Virus record (IMG/VR): IMGVR_UViG_3300044712_001937
Location: 1-64,000 of that record
DNA from: a virus
Length of the DNA stretch: 64,000 nucleotides
Direction: 5' to 3' (one strand)
The notes under the pieces are model-generated. The model made no database searches and was not told the origin of the DNA. It saw only the letters and a list, made by a program, of their open reading frames with translations. Shown here in pieces: positions 52,561-61,288 of the stretch. Each line of letters begins with the position of its first letter. Position 1 is the first letter of the stretch. The position numbers and the translations under genes are program-made.

Positions 52561-52766
52561 TGGAAAATTTAACAGGATATACATCTACTCAATTACTTAA
52601 AATGCTTAATGATATAAATGTTAAGCATAAAATTGTAAGACAAGAAATTATTGATATGACTTTTCAAGTAGATGAACTTGAAATTAATATAAATAATAAA
52701 ATTACTGAACTTACAGAACTTGAAAAAAATTATGTACTATTTATTGATGAAATGAGTAAAAGATAA
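52560..52766 (+). CDS. Small coiled-coil protein (68 aa)
   Basis: A heptad-like pattern throughout (LLKMLNDINVKHKIVRQEII, ELEININNKITELTELEKNY) predicts one long helix or coiled coil. It overlaps both neighbours by one base, and its coupling to the gp5-like gene suggests a chaperone or trimerisation partner. Confidence 0.65.
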   Translation: MENLTGYTSTQLLKMLNDINVKHKIVRQEIIDMTFQVDELEININNKITELTELEKNYVLFIDEMSKR

Positions 52767-53659
52767 TGCCATACGATAAACCATTCATACATACGCAACC
52801 TGTAAGAGATTTAGGTGTTACAACTAATAATATAAGTAGAACTATATATTATGGAGAAGTAATATCAATTAATGATGAAACTGATGGTGGCAGAATAAAA
52901 GTAAAAATAGCTGATTTAGATAATAGAACAGCTAATGATGATTTGCCTTGGTGCTATCCTTTATTACCAAAATTTTTTCATTTATATCCACAAATCGGTG
53001 AAATGGTTCGTATATTTATCGAAGATATTAAATTTCCACAAAGAAGCAGATTTTGGCTTGGTAGTATAATTTCTCAACCACAAAAAATTGGATTAGATAC
53101 AATTTATAATGCATTATCTACTACTAACATGGGTTTAACTGTTCCAGACCCTGCGCCTGCCACATATCCTGCTTCTGATGGTGTGTTTCCAACAAAAACT
53201 GATGTAGCGATAATAGGTAGAGTAAATACTGATATAATTTTACGTATTAATGAATTACATTTAAGAGCAGGTAAACATGAAAATGATGATATTTTAACCT
53301 TAAATAGTAAAAATCCTGCTGAAATTAGTTTAATTTTCGAACCTTTAAATGATGATGAAAATAATTTTTATAGTAATACAGTCATATTAAGCGATAAAAT
53401 TGCATTAATTTCTCATTCCGGTAATCCTAAATTTAAATCAAGTAAATTAGAAACTAAAGATAGAGATAAAATTTTTAAAGAAGGTCATCCGCTTGCCAGA
53501 GCAGATGTATTAGTTGAAGCGTTAGAATTAATGAGAAAAGCAATTGTACAACACATACATGCATATTCTGGTTTACCTGTAGATACTACTGCTATTATAA
53601 ATGATTTAAATAAAATAGATTTTAATGCTATACTTCAAAAAAATATTGTAATTAATTAA
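52766..53659 (+). CDS. Baseplate hub / spike OB-fold protein, T4 gp5-like
   Basis: A protein of 297 aa. The OB-fold core is clear: YYGEVISINDETDGGRIKVK (28-47), then LPWCYPLLPKFFHLYPQIGE (64-83) and RSRFWLGSII. This is the pattern of the gp5 N-terminal and VgrG-like domain. The lysozyme domain of T4 gp5 is missing, and no triple-stranded beta-helix repeats are visible, so this phage has another cell-wall-piercing factor or a separate spike tip. It forms the centre of the baseplate beneath the tube. Confidence 0.78.
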   Translation: MPYDKPFIHTQPVRDLGVTTNNISRTIYYGEVISINDETDGGRIKVKIADLDNRTANDDLPWCYPLLPKFFHLYPQIGEMVRIFIEDIKFPQRSRFWLGSIISQPQKIGLDTIYNALSTTNMGLTVPDPAPATYPASDGVFPTKTDVAIIGRVNTDIILRINELHLRAGKHENDDILTLNSKNPAEISLIFEPLNDDENNFYSNTVILSDKIALISHSGNPKFKSSKLETKDRDKIFKEGHPLARADVLVEALELMRKAIVQHIHAYSGLPVDTTAIINDLNKIDFNAILQKNIVIN

Positions 53660-53669
53660 TAATTATATA

Positions 53670-53677
53670 TATTTTTG
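53670..53677 (+). promoter_or_regulatory. Putative host-type promoter (TAnnTTTG) before nuclease gene
   Basis: TATTTTTG matches the Bacteroidetes -7 box, with TTG (53646-53648) 21 nt before it, matching the -33 element. The gene starts at 53681, only 3 nt beyond, so the transcript would be nearly leaderless. A chance match in AT-rich DNA is possible. Confidence 0.4.
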
Positions 53678-53680
53678 TGT

Positions 53681-54466
53681 ATGAAATTAGATTTAACCTC
53701 AATAAGTGAATTATTCACAAATTTTAATAATTTAACTTATCATGATTTACCTCATAAATACTATTTAGATGGGCAAGAATTGATTTCTGTCACCACATTG
53801 ATACATCAATATCAAGAAGAATTTAATGAGGAATATTGGTCTAATTATAAAGCAAATCAATTTAATTTGAATCAATATGAAATATTAAGAGCTTGGAATT
53901 TTATAAATAAAAAGGGAACTGTAAAAGGTTCTGCAATTCATGATTATACTGAAAATCTTTTTTTAAATAAAAAATACGAATACCCTAAAAATTTAATTTT
54001 AAATGAATTTGGATTTGACCCGGTAGAATATGAATATAATATTACTAAAAATCATGTTGATAATTTTTATAAAAATAGTTTTGGAAAATTAATACCTATT
54101 AAAACGGAATGTGTAATTTATGATAAAGAATCATTAATTGCAGGTATGTTTGACATTATATTTTATAATGTAAAAGCTAACGAATTTCAAATATGGGATA
54201 ATAAAACCAATAAAGAATTGACTCTTGAAATGCCAAATAGACATCTATTAGGAGATTTATATTTATTAGAAGATTGTGATTTAAATATATATTCATTACA
54301 ACTTGGATTGTATAAATACATTATTGAGAATAATACATCTATAAAATTAGGAAAATCATATCTTTCTTGGTTTTCACATAATAATGATACATATAAAATT
54401 ATAGAATGTAAAGATTTATCTTATTATGTAAATTTAATTGTTAAAAATAGAATTAAAGTTCTTTAA
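53681..54466 (+). CDS. PD-(D/E)XK (RecB/Cas4-like) nuclease
   Basis: About 261 aa from ATG 53681. A TTG upstream adds two residues, but the ATG is preferred. Nuclease motifs in order are GSAIHDYTE (helix with the acidic pair, about 86-94), ECVIYDKESLIAGMFDIIFY (metal-binding D at AGMFD), QIWDNKTNKE (about 175-184) and the C-terminal helix YSLQLGLYKYIIE with the conserved Gln. Such enzymes process DNA ends in recombination or packaging. It is downstream of hub genes in the same orientation, with its own promoter-like element. Confidence 0.78.
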   Translation: MKLDLTSISELFTNFNNLTYHDLPHKYYLDGQELISVTTLIHQYQEEFNEEYWSNYKANQFNLNQYEILRAWNFINKKGTVKGSAIHDYTENLFLNKKYEYPKNLILNEFGFDPVEYEYNITKNHVDNFYKNSFGKLIPIKTECVIYDKESLIAGMFDIIFYNVKANEFQIWDNKTNKELTLEMPNRHLLGDLYLLEDCDLNIYSLQLGLYKYIIENNTSIKLGKSYLSWFSHNNDTYKIIECKDLSYYVNLIVKNRIKVL

Positions 54467-55118
54467 ATTGAATTCTTTTACGTAATAATCCCATAGGTTT
54501 ATCATCATAATCTTGATAAATATAATTTTCAAATTTTATTAAATCTTTCTTATTTGTTATTCTAATTTGTGATGATTTTCCACCTCTACTTTTAATTATT
54601 CTAATTTTATAATTTAATATATTCAATTCATGAAATAAATCAATAATAAATTTCCAATCTTGATTATAAGCACTTGTAAAAGCGATTGAATGATGTCCTT
54701 TATTTTTAATTGTAACAGACCCATCACCATCAAAAAAACCTCTAAACCAATATAATTTTAAATTATTTGGAATTTTATTTAAAATTATATCAGGTGATAT
54801 AGTTTTATTTTTATATTGATTTTCAATTAGAAAGTTTCCAAATAATCTACTTGAAACCCAATTAACTGAAATGTTTTTAGGTTCTTTTGCAAATGAGCCA
54901 ACATTTTTAGTTATAAATGTATTCCAATTGCCTGAAAATTTTAATATTTCTATAAATATTACATTATCTTCATTTTTAGCGGAATGTTTAATTATTGGTG
55001 TTTTAGCATTATTATTTGAATAAGTAACACAACCATCTGCCCATAATAGTCCTAATATATATCCTATTTCTTTATCTTTAATATTTGTAAATAAATTAAT
55101 ATTTATTCTATTTTTCAT
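54453..55118 (-). CDS. LAGLIDADG homing endonuclease
   Basis: About 221 aa from the ATG at 55118. Two LAGLIDADG-type helices are present: EIGYILGLLWADGCVT (near 20-35) and LYWFRGFFDGDGSVTI (near 110-125), with the acidic residues at their ends. A longer frame to 55163 would start at GTG inside a terminator hairpin and is not favoured. It lies convergent to the PD-(D/E)XK gene (overlapping ends) and just after the tail tube gene, the usual setting for a mobile endonuclease. Confidence 0.88.
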   Translation of the reverse strand: MKNRININLFTNIKDKEIGYILGLLWADGCVTYSNNNAKTPIIKHSAKNEDNVIFIEILKFSGNWNTFITKNVGSFAKEPKNISVNWVSSRLFGNFLIENQYKNKTISPDIILNKIPNNLKLYWFRGFFDGDGSVTIKNKGHHSIAFTSAYNQDWKFIIDLFHELNILNYKIRIIKSRGGKSSQIRITNKKDLIKFENYIYQDYDDKPMGLLRKRIQFKEL

Positions 55119-55154
55119 TAAAATTAGTATTAGTTTCCCATATTTTATTTTTAT

Positions 55155-55177
55155 AAAAGCCACTAAATGTGGCTTTT
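55155..55177 (-). terminator. Terminator of tail tube gene
   Basis: AAAAGCCAC-TAAAT-GTGGCTTTT. Almost the same sequence ends the sheath gene at 56091-56116, so the tube and sheath units end in duplicated terminators. Confidence 0.85.
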
Positions 55178-55195
55178 AATTCTATTTTGTATCTA

Positions 55196-55687
55196 TTAAT
55201 GGTTAAGTATACATCTCCAAGGTTGAATACCTAATTCAATTTCAGTTAACTCATCTGACGTATGGTCATTATCACCAAAACTAATTGATGTAATCATACA
55301 TTGTTCTAAGAACCATTTTTCAACTTCAATACCTGTTGGGTCTAATGCTTTAAGTAATATATTCTTTTTATATCCTGCAGCATAACCCATACGACCTGTT
55401 AAAGATTCTGCATGTAAACGAACCCATTCCATAAGTTGTTGTGATGTAGAAGGTCCTATCAGGTCAATAAATGTAACCGTTAATTCATCCCATGTATATC
55501 TACCAGCAACGTAATTTTGTTCATTCATGTAGGGAATTTCTACTGAATTAATTTTCATTGAAGGACGTTTAAATTTTTTTACTTTCCAAACTTCGATACC
55601 CAATTCATCTGAAAACTCAGCAAAAAATCGGTTTACTCTTTTTGGTTCATATTCGAAGGGAATTCCCCTAATCATTTCTCCTGCCAT
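55196..55687 (-). CDS. Tail tube protein, T4 gp19-like
   Basis: A protein of 163 aa, the usual length of gp19. The sequence has the recognisable tube pattern: IPFEYEPKRVNRFFAEFSDE, VKKFKRPSMKINSVEIPYMN, WDELTVTFIDLIGPSTSQQL and C-terminal ELTEIELGIQPWRCIL. It forms the stacked hexameric rings inside the sheath. A strong late promoter motif (55730-55738) is 43 bp upstream, and a terminator follows it. Confidence 0.9.
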   Translation of the reverse strand: MAGEMIRGIPFEYEPKRVNRFFAEFSDELGIEVWKVKKFKRPSMKINSVEIPYMNEQNYVAGRYTWDELTVTFIDLIGPSTSQQLMEWVRLHAESLTGRMGYAAGYKKNILLKALDPTGIEVEKWFLEQCMITSISFGDNDHTSDELTEIELGIQPWRCILNH

Positions 55688-55729
55688 ATCTAATTTTGTT
55701 TTATATTAATCGTTTTATTTTTGTTTTAT

Positions 55730-55738
55730 TATAAATAC
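55730..55738 (-). promoter_or_regulatory. Putative late promoter of tube gene
   Basis: Sense GTATTTATA 43 bp upstream of the tube gene. Confidence 0.6.
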
Positions 55739-55753
55739 TTGTTATTTTAAAAT

Positions 55754-56059
55754 TTAAATAATTTCATTATTTAATTTAGGTAATACACCAGTTCTTCGAT
55801 ACATTCTCATTTCTTGTTTAGTTAATTCATCCATAGATTTATAATTAACTTCAAGTTTAACATCAGGTTTATCTTTAGGTAATATATCAATAACAATTTC
55901 TTTATTATCTTCAATTATGTTAATTTTATTTGTTTTTTTAGATTCACTAAGATTAATTATTATTGGTTCATCAATTACAACATTTTCATTAACTATTGTA
56001 GTTTCTGGAATTATTTTCTTTTTATTTTCAGTTTGATTTTTATTTTCTTTATTCCACAT
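55754..56059 (-). CDS. Small charged hypothetical protein (101 aa)
   Basis: Lys/Glu/Ile/Asn-rich with an extended linker and a helix near the C-terminus (MDELTKQEMRMYRRTGVLPK). No family recognised. It lies between sheath and tube genes, so it may be a tail-completion or chaperone factor. It is read after the sheath terminator with no promoter motif found in the 31 bp between. Confidence 0.55.
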   Translation of the reverse strand: MWNKENKNQTENKKKIIPETTIVNENVVIDEPIIINLSESKKTNKINIIEDNKEIVIDILPKDKPDVKLEVNYKSMDELTKQEMRMYRRTGVLPKLNNEII

Positions 56060-56090
56060 AAAATTTAATTATTAAATATTTTAATTATTG

Positions 56091-56116
56091 AAAAAGCCAC
56101 TAAAATGTGGCTTTTT
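56091..56116 (-). terminator. Terminator of tail sheath gene
   Basis: AAAAAGCCAC/GTGGCTTTTT 10-bp stem with a 6-nt loop and T-tract on the minus strand, 28 bp past the sheath gene. A duplicate of the terminator at 55155-55177. Confidence 0.88.
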
Positions 56117-56143
56117 CGTTATGAAAAGTTAATTTATTTATTG

Positions 56144-58960
56144 TTATTCTGAAAATGAAGCACCTGATGGCGTTAAAGTAAATGTTATTCCAATATATTC
56201 TACAGAACGTGTTGGTTTTAATGAAATTTCACCATATAATTCATTTCTATCACGAGTTTCTGTAGTATTATTAGTATCATCCATTTTTATTCTAAAGTCA
56301 TATAAACCTCTTTCTCTTTTAATATTATCAAGAATTGGTGTTGCTTTTTGTAAGAATTGGTCAATAGTAGCTTGGTCATTTTGTTCAAATACAAGTCTAA
56401 TAGCAATATTTGCAATAAGAACTTTAACTTGAAGTAATAATCTACGTACATTGATTCTATCAAGAGCACTTTCTTTCTTTTGTAAAGTTTTTTGTCCGAA
56501 AATTGCAGTTCCTGCATCAGCAAAATCTGCCATTGGATTTATTCTACCTTTATATAATATATCACGAGCTTCTTGTGACATTTTATATTTAGATTTACGT
56601 GCATCAGTAACACCTCTATTCAAACCAGCAGGGGCAAACCAAGGAAACTTAACATTATCTGTATATGCCATAGCTTTTACAACTTCACCTGTAGGTGGAA
56701 TATATACATTAACATTATTTTGAGTATCTTTAATTTGAATCCAAGGGAAATAAGTACAAGCATAACTACTATCGATATCTGTAGTATCTAATAAATCTGC
56801 AATATCTGAAGCTGCAATTATATCTGCTTTTCCACCATCACCAATAGTTAATTGTACAGTAACATCAGGAGCATCTACTATATATAAGCTATCAGTTCTT
56901 AATTCTTCAAGCATTTCAATAGTGTCTTTAATTAAAACTGTATTATTAGACCAATCAATACCCGGAGTAGCAAATAAGTTAACCGTTACTTCTTCAGGAT
57001 TTGCATACGTATTTATAGCAGTTTCCCATGCTTGAAAATCATTAGTAGGTTTTCCATTAGGAATTACTCCATCATAAAGTCCATTAAGACGATATAAATC
57101 TCCATTTGAACGTGAAGTTCTATGTATATCCCAACCATCAAAACCACCAGCAGGTACTAATGTAAATTTCCTTGTAACTAATTCGTAATAAGGTAATGTT
57201 GCATCTAAAACATCTTCAACAGTTGCGAATGTACCAGCACCTGCATCAAAAGCAAAACCACTTGAAGTAACACCACTTGCATTTATATCCATGTGATATC
57301 CATTAGTTTTACTAAATGAATCAGTATTCGCACCATCATAATATCCATTGAAATTAAAGAAATTTTGATTAATTCCAGTTCCAACAGTACTTACAGTATC
57401 ATATCCAGTTTCAGATACACCTAAATATATTTTTTTAGGTCTTTCATCATCGTCATATTTAGTTTTGTAGAATATTTTAGGAGTAGTTGCATTATATGCA
57501 CCACCAGTAACATCTGTATTAAAATTATTGAAATAATATCCTTCAAAACCTGCAGGAAATGAATCAGGAGTTATTTCACTATCTAATTCAATCATTATAT
57601 ATTTACTTTGAAGGTCATATTCAGAATCAGAAGTACCAATTCGTTGAGCAATATAATTTGTTTGTCCTTTAATCAAACTACATCTTGAAAATTGTTCAAG
57701 AATAGTTGGAGCTGCATCAGTATCATAAAAATCACGAATAACTACATCAAATTCAAGTGTTACTGGATTAATATTGGTAATACTGATTTTTATTTCTTGA
57801 TTTGCAGCATCACCATCAGAGATAGATATAAATTTAAATAATTTATCAACTTTATTACCTTTTATTTGTGATACAACCCAAGGTGTTTCTGGAGTTTTAA
57901 ATTGAGTTCTATAATTAGTATACACTGGTTCATCACATATCAATAATGCGTTATTTATTCCATAAGCATATGACATAATACCTGAAATACCGTAAGCAGT
58001 TAAACCAGAAGGTGCTGTTTTTCCATCACCATCAATTTTTTTAATTAAATCTGGATATGTTGCCTGAGTATATATTTTTGTTTTCTTATCTTTAGCATCA
58101 ACACCAATTACATTAGGTAAAAAACTTGATGAATTTGGATTTAATGAAACTGTATAAGATTCAGTAGTACCACTAACAGTTAATGTAGGTGTATATCCAG
58201 TATTAGTTGCTTTTAATGTTAAATTACCATATAAATCACCAATTCCAGTATTAGTTAAATTTCCTGTAATTGTAAGAGTATTAGTATCAAATTTTGTTTG
58301 TGCACCATTTGTAGAATCTAAAATATCACGAACTGTACCTCTACTTCTTATTACTGCAACTACCATATTTTCATATTCTGTATACGATGTACCAGTTAAA
58401 CGTGTAATAACATCTTCAACAGTCCCATTACCACTAATATTAAGAGTTACTGCAGTAAATGAATGTACATATGTACTAAAAATATTACCTATTTTTGTAA
58501 ATCCAGTATATGAAATACCAGTATCTCCGGTTGCATTTAATGCAACACCTAAATAAGAATTAGCTGTGAATGCTACTGTTATAGGTGATGCTGGTGCTAA
58601 CGGAACTATAGTATCAGGGTCAACACCTGCACTAAGAGTAACTGCCCATGCTTTTCCTGCTTCATATCCAGATAAACCTAATACTCTGGTTACCCAAAGT
58701 TGACTTGATTCATTTAAATATGAGTTTGCAACGTAAGGTAATTGATATTGTAAACTACCATTACTAAATCTTTTTATACTTTGTGTGCCAAATCTCGAAG
58801 TAAATTGAGTTTTATCTTGAATGAAAACTGGTTCAAATGCAGGACCTTTCAATGTTTCACCAACTAGACCTAAAGTCGTCACACCAACATTACGTGTAAC
58901 AAATGTTAAGTCTCTTTCTCTAAATTTTACCCCCGGAGAAGTAAATACAAATTCTGCCAT
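56144..58960 (-). CDS. Tail sheath protein, T4 gp18-like
   Basis: A protein of 938 aa, longer than T4 gp18 (659). The start FVFTSPGVKFRERDLTFV matches the sheath N-terminus (x-S-P-G-V-x-x-x-E-x-D), and the end (residues 740-938: WFAPAGLNRGVTDARKSKYK, RGLYDFRIKMDDTNNT, EISLKPTRSVEYIGITFTL) matches the conserved sheath C-terminal domain. The extra middle 280 residues probably form surface domains that decorate the tail. It forms the contractile outer tube. Its promoter is far upstream (59011-59019), 50 bp off. Confidence 0.93.
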   Translation of the reverse strand: MAEFVFTSPGVKFRERDLTFVTRNVGVTTLGLVGETLKGPAFEPVFIQDKTQFTSRFGTQSIKRFSNGSLQYQLPYVANSYLNESSQLWVTRVLGLSGYEAGKAWAVTLSAGVDPDTIVPLAPASPITVAFTANSYLGVALNATGDTGISYTGFTKIGNIFSTYVHSFTAVTLNISGNGTVEDVITRLTGTSYTEYENMVVAVIRSRGTVRDILDSTNGAQTKFDTNTLTITGNLTNTGIGDLYGNLTLKATNTGYTPTLTVSGTTESYTVSLNPNSSSFLPNVIGVDAKDKKTKIYTQATYPDLIKKIDGDGKTAPSGLTAYGISGIMSYAYGINNALLICDEPVYTNYRTQFKTPETPWVVSQIKGNKVDKLFKFISISDGDAANQEIKISITNINPVTLEFDVVIRDFYDTDAAPTILEQFSRCSLIKGQTNYIAQRIGTSDSEYDLQSKYIMIELDSEITPDSFPAGFEGYYFNNFNTDVTGGAYNATTPKIFYKTKYDDDERPKKIYLGVSETGYDTVSTVGTGINQNFFNFNGYYDGANTDSFSKTNGYHMDINASGVTSSGFAFDAGAGTFATVEDVLDATLPYYELVTRKFTLVPAGGFDGWDIHRTSRSNGDLYRLNGLYDGVIPNGKPTNDFQAWETAINTYANPEEVTVNLFATPGIDWSNNTVLIKDTIEMLEELRTDSLYIVDAPDVTVQLTIGDGGKADIIAASDIADLLDTTDIDSSYACTYFPWIQIKDTQNNVNVYIPPTGEVVKAMAYTDNVKFPWFAPAGLNRGVTDARKSKYKMSQEARDILYKGRINPMADFADAGTAIFGQKTLQKKESALDRINVRRLLLQVKVLIANIAIRLVFEQNDQATIDQFLQKATPILDNIKRERGLYDFRIKMDDTNNTTETRDRNELYGEISLKPTRSVEYIGITFTLTPSGASFSE

Positions 58961-59010
58961 GTTTATTAATTATTAATTTATCTTTATTTTTAGTTTATTA
59001 CATTCTTTTA

Positions 59011-59019
59011 AATAAATAC
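59011..59019 (-). promoter_or_regulatory. Putative late promoter of sheath gene
   Basis: Sense GTATTTATT (variant), 50 bp upstream of the sheath start. Confidence 0.55.
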
Positions 59020-59188
59020 TATAAATTTACCCAAAAGTAGTTTTGTTTTAAATATTATATAACTGGTATTCTTAATCATAAAATCAAAATTTTGATTTTT
59101 TATATTTATTTAAGTTAGATTTTTAAATATTTAAGATTTTTTTATTAAAATTTTTTGTTTTTTGGTAAAAAAAAAATAAAAAAATCTT

Positions 59189-59196
59189 TATATTTG
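59189..59196 (+). promoter_or_regulatory. Putative host-type promoter (-7 box TATATTTG)
   Basis: TATATTTG fits the Bacteroidetes TAnnTTTG box, with TTG at 59162-59164, 24 nt earlier. It points to the Vsr-type endonuclease gene. Confidence 0.45.
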
Positions 59197-59219
59197 TGCA
59201 ATATTTATTTGGAGAAACA

Positions 59220-59228
59220 GTATTTATA
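59220..59228 (+). promoter_or_regulatory. Putative late promoter before Vsr-type nuclease
   Basis: GTATTTATA on the plus strand, 14 bp before the start at 59243. Confidence 0.5.
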
Positions 59229-59242
59229 TATGTAACAAGAAG

Positions 59243-61240
59243 ATGAATATGAGAAAAATATTAATGGAAATTATTAGTGAAAATGGTGTTATTGTTAAAA
59301 GACGAATAACTGAATCATATATTAAAAACAATTATTTAGAATTATATAATAATATTTGTAAACACTATCAAAAACATAATATTTCATTTAACGAAATGTT
59401 ATATTTATTATTGAATGATTTATCAAAACCGCCTACATGTAAAATTTGTGGTGAGAAAGTAAATTTTCTAAAATTTAGTCAAGGTTATTCTGTTTATTGT
59501 TCTTCAAAATGTATCGGACTTGATATTAATGTTCAAATTAAAAGAGAAAAAACTGCTATAAAAAATAGTGGATATAAGTATACATTACAATCTCCGGAAA
59601 TAAGAAATAAAATTAAACAAACTAATTTAAAAAAATATGGAACAGAAATAGCTCAACAAGCCACTATTGTTAAAGAAAAAACAAAACAAACAAATTTGAA
59701 TAATTTTGGTGTTGAATATCCACAACAATCTAAAATAATTAGAAACAAATCTATAGCTACTTTACAATCACATTATAACTGTGACAACCCACAAAAATCT
59801 GAGGAAATTAAACATAAAACTAAGCAAACTAATATTGAGAGATTTGGAAGTGAAAATCCAAATCAAAATCATATTATTAAAGAAAAAATAAAAGAAACTA
59901 ATCTTAAAAAGTATGGTGTAAAATCTAAATTTCAATTAGAGTCATTTAAAAATGATATTAAACAAATTAATTTAAAAAAATATGGAATTGAATATCCACA
60001 ACAATTAAATTTAGTTAAAGAAAAAATAAAAGAAACAAAAAAAAAGAGATATGGTAATGGAAATTATAATAACATTGAACAAATTAAATGTACTTCTTTA
60101 ATAAGATATGGTTTTGATAATCCTTCTAAAAATATTGATGTAATTAACAAAATAAAAAATACTGTAGATAATAATTTTAAAGAAAAATATTCTAAATTAT
60201 TAAACATCGATTCTAATAATATTGTTATTAATAATGATTTTGTAAATATTAATAATTATTGTTATAAACATAATGTTTTTGAAATTTCAAAATCATTATT
60301 ATATTCAAGACTGATACATAATAAACATGAAAATATATGTACCTTATGTAATCCTATTGCTGAAAATTCTTCCATCGTTGAAAATGAAATCAAAATTTTT
60401 ATCGATAGCTTAAATATTAAAAATTATACAAATTATAAACTATTTAATAATAAATTAGAAATTGATATTTACATTCCCGATTATAAATTAGCTATTGAAT
60501 TTAATGGATTGTATTGGCATTCAGAATTATTTAAGGATAAAAATTATCATCTAAATAAAACTAATTTATGTGAAGAGCAAGGAATTCAATTACTTCACGT
60601 ATTTGAAGATGAATGGATTTATAAAAAGGAAATTGTTAAATCTATAATTAAAAGTAAATTAGGAATAATTGATAATAAAATATATGCTCGAAAATGTGAA
60701 GTTAAAGAAATTTCTGATATTGAATTAATTAGAGATTTTTTAAACAAAAATCATATTCAAGGTTACACTAATTCATTAATTAAAATAGGTTTATTTTATG
60801 AAAATAAGTTGGTTAGTTTAATGGCGTTTGAAAATGCAAGGAGTGGTTTGGGTAATAAAAATCATGATGAAAATTATTATAATTTAAATAGATTTTGTAA
60901 TGAATTAAATACTCAAGTTATAGGTGGTGCAAGTAAATTATTAAATTATTTTATTGATAAATATAAACCAAAATCAATTATAACATATGCAGATAGAAGA
61001 TATTCTAATGGAAAACTATATAAAAAAATAGGTTTTTCTCAAGTTTTAATAAATAAACCCACTTATACATATTTTAATCAGAATAAAAAAATTAGATATC
61101 ATCGTTTTAATTTTAGAAAAGATAATATAATTAAATTTGGATGGTTTGAAAACGATAAATCATTAAATGAAATATTAATAGAACATCAAATATTGAAAAT
61201 ATATGATAGCGGAAATATAAAATATGAAATTAAATTTTAA
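59243..61240 (+). CDS. Vsr-type (EDxHD) homing endonuclease with repeat DNA-binding array
   Basis: A protein of 665 aa. The N-terminus has a zinc-ribbon-like [21 protein letters not shown] (about 75-95). Residues 110-310 hold eight to nine tandem repeats of the type 'K-E-K-x-K-x-T-N-L-x-K-[YF]-G-x-x-x-P-Q-Q', a DNA-reading array known in large homing endonucleases. The Vsr-like nuclease core follows ([35 protein letters not shown]). Start at 59243; MRKILMEII six bases later is an alternative. Mobile and intact, located between sheath and the 729-aa virion gene. Confidence 0.82.
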   Translation: MNMRKILMEIISENGVIVKRRITESYIKNNYLELYNNICKHYQKHNISFNEMLYLLLNDLSKPPTCKICGEKVNFLKFSQGYSVYCSSKCIGLDINVQIKREKTAIKNSGYKYTLQSPEIRNKIKQTNLKKYGTEIAQQATIVKEKTKQTNLNNFGVEYPQQSKIIRNKSIATLQSHYNCDNPQKSEEIKHKTKQTNIERFGSENPNQNHIIKEKIKETNLKKYGVKSKFQLESFKNDIKQINLKKYGIEYPQQLNLVKEKIKETKKKRYGNGNYNNIEQIKCTSLIRYGFDNPSKNIDVINKIKNTVDNNFKEKYSKLLNIDSNNIVINNDFVNINNYCYKHNVFEISKSLLYSRLIHNKHENICTLCNPIAENSSIVENEIKIFIDSLNIKNYTNYKLFNNKLEIDIYIPDYKLAIEFNGLYWHSELFKDKNYHLNKTNLCEEQGIQLLHVFEDEWIYKKEIVKSIIKSKLGIIDNKIYARKCEVKEISDIELIRDFLNKNHIQGYTNSLIKIGLFYENKLVSLMAFENARSGLGNKNHDENYYNLNRFCNELNTQVIGGASKLLNYFIDKYKPKSIITYADRRYSNGKLYKKIGFSQVLINKPTYTYFNQNKKIRYHRFNFRKDNIIKFGWFENDKSLNEILIEHQILKIYDSGNIKYEIKF

Positions 61241-61264
61241 TAATTATTATAAATTTTCGTATAT

Positions 61265-61273
61265 AGTATTTAT
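61265..61273 (+). promoter_or_regulatory. Putative late promoter of 729-aa virion gene
   Basis: GTATTTATA on the plus strand, 15 bp upstream of the start at 61289. Confidence 0.6.
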
Positions 61274-61288
61274 AAAAAATTATATATA

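Larger units (their letters stand above)
58961..59242. other. Divergent promoter region between sheath and Vsr-type nuclease
   Basis: No gene. It carries the sheath late-promoter motif on the minus strand, a host-type promoter on the plus strand, and a second GTATTTATA motif on the plus strand. Confidence 0.6.

Noticed and set aside
53675-53680. Upstream TTG start of the PD-(D/E)XK gene
   Set aside because: The ATG at 53681 gives a natural start. The TTG lies in the promoter-like box.
55119-55163. GTG start of the LAGLIDADG gene
   Set aside because: It would begin inside the tube-gene terminator. The ATG at 55118 removes this conflict.
57000-57020. GTATTTATA on the plus strand within the sheath gene
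   Set aside because: It lies inside a conserved coding segment with no plus-strand gene after it, so it is taken as a chance match.
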